From the NCBI GenBank assembly GCA_963789495.1, contig CAWBLP010000009.1, positions 62,001-126,000 of the forward strand: a stretch of 64,000 bases of DNA. The letters run 5' to 3'. Each line of letters opens with the position of its first letter. Within the stretch, counting starts at the first letter, position 1. The notes under the pieces are model-generated. The model was not told the origin of the DNA and did no database searches. It saw only the letters and a list, made by a program, of their open reading frames with translations. The position numbers and the translations under genes were made by a program. Below, one piece after another: positions 60,508-64,000 of the stretch. The DNA is from CAWBLP01 sp963789495. Lineage in GTDB: Bacteria; Pseudomonadota; Alphaproteobacteria; Acetobacterales; Acetobacteraceae.

Positions 60508-61917
60508 TCAGGTGGCCAGGTCCCGCAGCGCCGCCACCACCCGCGCCATCACATCGTCCCACCGCCGCGCCGTGGTCTGACGGAGCAGCCGCACCGTCGG
60601 ATACCAAGGAGAATCCTCCCGATCCAGCAGCCAGCGCCAGTCCGGCGCGCGCGGCAGCATGATCCAGACCGGGCGACCCATCGCCCCGGCCAGATGCGCG
60701 ACCGAGGTATCCACCGTCACCACCAGGTCCAGACTGGCCAGGATCGCCATCGTGTCCCCGTAATCGGCAATCTCCGCCCCGACATTGATCAGCGGCGCTC
60801 GGCCGTACCACGCCCCGGCCTGCCCGGTCTTCGGCCCCTTCTGCAGCGCCAACAGGGCCACGCCCGGCACGTCGCCCAGGGCGCGAAAATCCGCCAGCAG
60901 CGCGGAGCGGTTGCGATCGTTGTTGTGTGTCGGGCGGCCGGCCCAGATCACGCCCACCCGGCGGAACCCCGCCGGCACCAGCGCGTCCAGCCGAACCGCC
61001 CATTGCGCGATCCGCGCCGGATCGGCGCGCAGATACGGCACCGGCGCGGGCACGGACTCGACCCGTGTGCCATGCAGGCGCGGCAGGCCGGACAGCGCGC
61101 AGAACGCGACGTAATCCGGACAGTGCCGCCATTGCTGGAACAGGCGCGCGTCAGGCGCGATCTGACGCAGCAACGGCTGCAGCTCCGCGCTCGCGGCGAT
61201 CGCGATCGAGGCACAACGCTGTGCCACCCAGGGAATATAGCGCATGAACTGGATCGCATCGCCGAACCCCTGATCGGCGATCAGCAGCAGCGTGCCGAAC
61301 GACACCGCCGAACCGTCCCATTGCGGCTTGGCGGTCGGCGGCATCAGCGGCGCGGCGCCACCGATGCGGAACCGCCACTCGTACTCCTCCCAGCCCTCCG
61401 CCATCTCGCCACGCAGCAGCAGCGCCTCGGCCCGGATGAAATGCGCGCCCGGCATGCCCGGATCGATCGCCCGCGCGCGGCCGGCGCAGTCCAGCGCCGC
61501 ATCCAGCTCCAGCCGGTGGTAATGGATGATCGCCTGGTTGTGCAGGCAGAGCGGGTCGGACGGTGCCAGCGCGGTGGCGCGCTGAGCCGTCTCCAGCGCC
61601 TCATCGAGCCGGCCGAGGGTGCGGTAGACCTCGCAGATGTTGCGCAGATACAGCGGCGTATCGATGCCGAACTCCAGCGAGCGCTGCATGAACTCCAGCG
61701 CGCCCGCCGGATCGCCGAGACGAAAGGTGACGATGCCTGCCAGATGCAGCGCGTCGCCCTGGTTCGGCGCGACCGTCAGCACGTGATCCAGTAGACGCCG
61801 CGACTCGGCCAGCCGCCCGGCCCGCTCGTACTCCGCGGCGATGTGCAGCACCTCGGCGAGCGGGATCGGGACGTTGCCCCCGACAGGCGCGCGAGGCGTC
61901 GCAGCCGGCGTTTCCAT
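60508..61917 (-). CDS. TPR protein with glycosyltransferase family 9-like domain
   Basis: A 469-residue protein. Residues ~20-190 are TPR repeats (YERAGRLAESRRLLDHVL, RTLGRLDEALETAQRATAL). The C-terminal half resembles GT9/heptosyltransferase-like folds (LLIADQGFGDAIQFMRYIP, RVGVIWAGRPTHNNDRNRS, LVVTVDTSVAHLAGAMGRPV). Such fusions are common in polysaccharide or glycoprotein modification loci. The start codon shares one base with the stop of the upstream sulfotransferase gene (TGATG), so both are one operon. Confidence 0.86.
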   Translation of the reverse strand: METPAATPRAPVGGNVPIPLAEVLHIAAEYERAGRLAESRRLLDHVLTVAPNQGDALHLAGIVTFRLGDPAGALEFMQRSLEFGIDTPLYLRNICEVYRTLGRLDEALETAQRATALAPSDPLCLHNQAIIHYHRLELDAALDCAGRARAIDPGMPGAHFIRAEALLLRGEMAEGWEEYEWRFRIGGAAPLMPPTAKPQWDGSAVSFGTLLLIADQGFGDAIQFMRYIPWVAQRCASIAIAASAELQPLLRQIAPDARLFQQWRHCPDYVAFCALSGLPRLHGTRVESVPAPVPYLRADPARIAQWAVRLDALVPAGFRRVGVIWAGRPTHNNDRNRSALLADFRALGDVPGVALLALQKGPKTGQAGAWYGRAPLINVGAEIADYGDTMAILASLDLVVTVDTSVAHLAGAMGRPVWIMLPRAPDWRWLLDREDSPWYPTVRLLRQTTARRWDDVMARVVAALRDLAT

Positions 61918-63738
61918 CAGTCGAGCTTGTAGCCGAGGCGCTCGATGGTCGGCGCGAGGATCGGCAGCACCGGTTCCAGATGCCGGCGATAATGCCGCCA
62001 GCGGCCGACCGAGCGGTCGTACAGTGGCTCGCTCACCTGCGCATAGCTGGCGGTGCGGGCGTAGCGGCGGTTCTCGTGGAAGGTCAGGCAGGCGTCGTCG
62101 AACGGCGCGCCGATGAAGCGCAGCATGTCGCGCACGCTGGCCGCCTGGTCCTGCACGATGTCCTCGTAGCGCAGCGGCATGTAGCGCAGCGTCATCTCGG
62201 CCCGGTAGTGCTGCACCAGCTCCATCACCCGGGCGTAGTGGGTTGCGGCGCTGGCCAGGTCGGCGGCGCAGAAGAAGCCATGGGTGAAGGCGTTGCTGAA
62301 GGCGGACACCATGATGTCGAGCGGGTGGCGCAGCACGTGGATCAGCGGGGCGGCGGGAAACAGCAGCGCGATCAGGCCGAGATGGGTCTCGTTCAGCGGC
62401 ATCTTGTCGGTGAATCTTGTCGCGCCGGGGCGCAGCACGCCCATCTGCCGCACCTTCTGCAGATAGTAGTCGCGCAGATTGTCCAGCCCCTCGCGCTGAT
62501 CGCCCATCCAGAGTTCGGCCAGCGCCTCGGGATAGCCCAGCGGGCTGGCCAGCATGCGCGGCATGATGGCGGTCAGTTCGTGGATCAGCGGCAGTTCGTC
62601 GCCGGCGGCGATGGCGGGATGCGCCGACAGGGTCTGTTCCACCAGCGTGGTGCCGGAGCGGGGAAAGCCCAGGATGAAGATCGGCTGGGCGACGTCGTCA
62701 CGAACGGAGGCGCGCGGGATCAGGCGCAGGCGGCCGGCGGTGAAGAAGCCGGTCAGCCGGGCGATCTGCTGGCTGGCGACCTCGTCCATATAGACCTGGC
62801 CGGAGATTTCCCGGGCGAGGCGTTTGGCTTCGGCGAAGGTGGCCCAGGCGTCGTCGTAGCGGCCGAGCTGGTCGAGCAGGCGGCCTTTTTCCAGGAGTTC
62901 GTTGGGGCCGAGGGTGGATTCGCCGGTGGGGGTGACGCTGTCGATGACTGCGAGGGCTTCGTCATACTTTCGCATTCGGCCGAGCAGGACGGCGCGGGTG
63001 AGGCGGATGCCGGGGTCGTCGGGGAACAGGGTTTCCATGCGGTCGAGCAACTGGCCGGCGGGCGCAAAATTGCGGTCGGCTTCCTCGAGACGGGCGAAGC
63101 CCAGCAGGGTCTGGCGGATATTCGGGCCCGCGGCGACGGATTCCTCGGTACAGCGCGCGGGCTTCCTCCATGCGGCCCTGGGCCTTGAGGTTCCAGGCCA
63201 GGTTGGCGAGCAGGATCGGGTCGCGCTGGCCGGTCAGCTCCAGCACGCGGCGGTAGTGGTATTCGCCGATCTGCGGGCGGTTGGCCTCGGTGAGGATCAT
63301 GCCCATCAGGTTGTGCGCCTGGGGGTTTTCCGGGCCGATGCGGATGGCGTTGCGAGCCTGGAACTCGGCGTCCGCGAGGCTGCCCTTGCCGAGGAGGAGG
63401 AGCGCGAGTTCGTTGGTGGCGGCCAGGTTGTTGGGGTCGAAGGCGACCAGGCGGCGCAGCAACGCCTCGGCGGCCTGGTGGCGGCCCTGGGATTTGCGGA
63501 TCTCGTAGAGCACGGAGAGCGCGCCCGGGCGGTCCGGGGCGAGTTCCAGCACGTCCAGGCAGAGCCGTTCCGCGACCTCATCGGCGCCCTGGCGATGCGC
63601 CTGGATGGCGCGTTCGACGAGCGGCACCAGGTGGCGCGTCGCGTCGGCCGGCGGCAGGGCACCGAGTTGCAGGTTGCAGCACCGCACGCTGCGCAGCCCG
63701 CTGCCGCAGGGACACAGGACGGAGGCTTGGGTATTCAT
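61917..63738 (-). CDS. SEC-C/TPR/sulfotransferase fusion, with an apparent frameshift
   Basis: About 607 codons. The N-terminus has a zinc-binding SEC-C-like motif (CPCGSGLRSVRCC). TPR repeats follow to about residue 330. The C-terminal sulfotransferase has the PAPS 5'-phosphate loop IFILGFPRSGTTLVEQTLSAHP (core GFPRSGTTLVE) and the 3'-phosphate region IHVLRHPLDIMVSAFS. The frame breaks at about 63140: removing one C (TACCGAG to TACGAG) joins GRMEEARALY to EESVAAGPNIRQTLLGFARL. Likely transfers sulfate to a carbohydrate or protein; coupled to the TPR-GT9-like gene. Confidence 0.88.
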
Positions 63739-64000
63739 AACGCTGACCCGGCAGGAGTGGGAAATTCTGGCACAGCCTCTGGGTGTAAGACTGACGGTCG
63801 TCACGCTGCAATGGTTGCGCGCGGCCTCGCCCTGGGCGGACCGCTGGCCGGGACAAGGTTTCAGTCTATGGTGTCGCGCCCCATGGTGGCGGACGCTTCG
63901 ATCCCAGGCGCCCCATCCGCCACGCCACAGGCGATGAGTTCGACAGGTTCAAACCAAGGTCTTGAGTACGCATTCCCGCGCTGCAGCGGACCCCTGCCCT
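63739..64000. other. Right edge of the window, nothing recognised
   Basis: About 260 bases upstream of the sulfotransferase gene. No conserved frame is seen. The promoter of the leftward operon is expected here. Confidence 0.4.

Noticed and set aside
13816..63738. Programmed ribosomal frameshifting as the explanation for the broken frames.
   Set aside because: The sites lack a common slippery heptamer or downstream structure, include both +1 and -1 shifts, and fall in unrelated gene families.

Overview
The window is a piece of a GC-rich alphaproteobacterial chromosome, most likely from the Rhodospirillales/Acetobacteraceae side. This is an inference from family knowledge, not from a database search. 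The supporting signs are a fused ispDF gene, an acpXL-type lipid A fatty-acid cluster, DUF1489 and HGGxSTGP-motif proteins, and an alphaproteobacterial LexA box of the form GTTC-N7-GTTC. No rRNA, tRNA or CRISPR array was seen.

Layout. 0-8.7 kb: mscL, a LexA-box gene of unknown function, ispDF, a small lipoprotein, then acpXL-fabZXL-fabF2XL-fabF1XL, which makes the very-long-chain acyl group of lipid A, and an enolase-superfamily enzyme. 8.87-10.24 kb: an intact IS1202-like ISNCY-family element with a 16-18 bp target duplication. 10.3-18.4 kb: amidohydrolase, flavin monooxygenase, ETF-ubiquinone oxidoreductase, a TPR lipoprotein and ispE. 18.7-26.7 kb: YqhA and FUSC membrane proteins, uvrC, a vapBC toxin-antitoxin pair with its palindromic operator, and an operon joining a catalytically dead HtrA, a LuxR-type regulator and an active HtrA. 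26.9-31.0 kb: a lower-GC hflK-hflC-hpf module lying between an intact GST gene and a decayed GST copy. 31.2-39.7 kb: a CinA-like/nucleotidylyltransferase fusion, a CMD protein, an esterase, a YcaQ-type glycosylase divergent from ogt, mmsA, and an SDR-folB pair.

40.0-46.4 kb: five translationally coupled genes encode a complex related to hydrogenase-4/Complex I. The large subunit lacks all four NiFe cysteine ligands and the small subunit keeps its four [4Fe-4S] cysteines. It resembles the poorly understood 'energy-converting hydrogenase-related' (Ehr) complexes and is the most interesting system here. 46.5-51.2 kb: a His/Lys-rich secreted peptide, DUF1489, a DUF1194 vWA protein, a tartrate/isopropylmalate dehydrogenase and an HGGxSTGP protein with 84-bp repeats. 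51.3-55.6 kb: a large STAND NTPase with five near-identical 46-residue TPR units, bracketed by two inverted-repeat structures and followed by a GxxExxY pseudogene. 55.7-63.7 kb: an NDH2-SelD fusion, DUF1028, an LLM oxidoreductase, a GFA protein, and an operon of a SEC-C/TPR/sulfotransferase followed by a TPR-glycosyltransferase-like protein.

Two dispersed palindromic repeat families sit between genes. Six genes carry apparent single-base indels, each at a short run of C on the coding strand: ETF-QO, the esterase, the tartrate dehydrogenase, the STAND protein, the GxxExxY protein and the sulfotransferase. This pattern is more typical of sequencing or assembly error than of six independent gene deaths, so these genes should be read as possibly intact.
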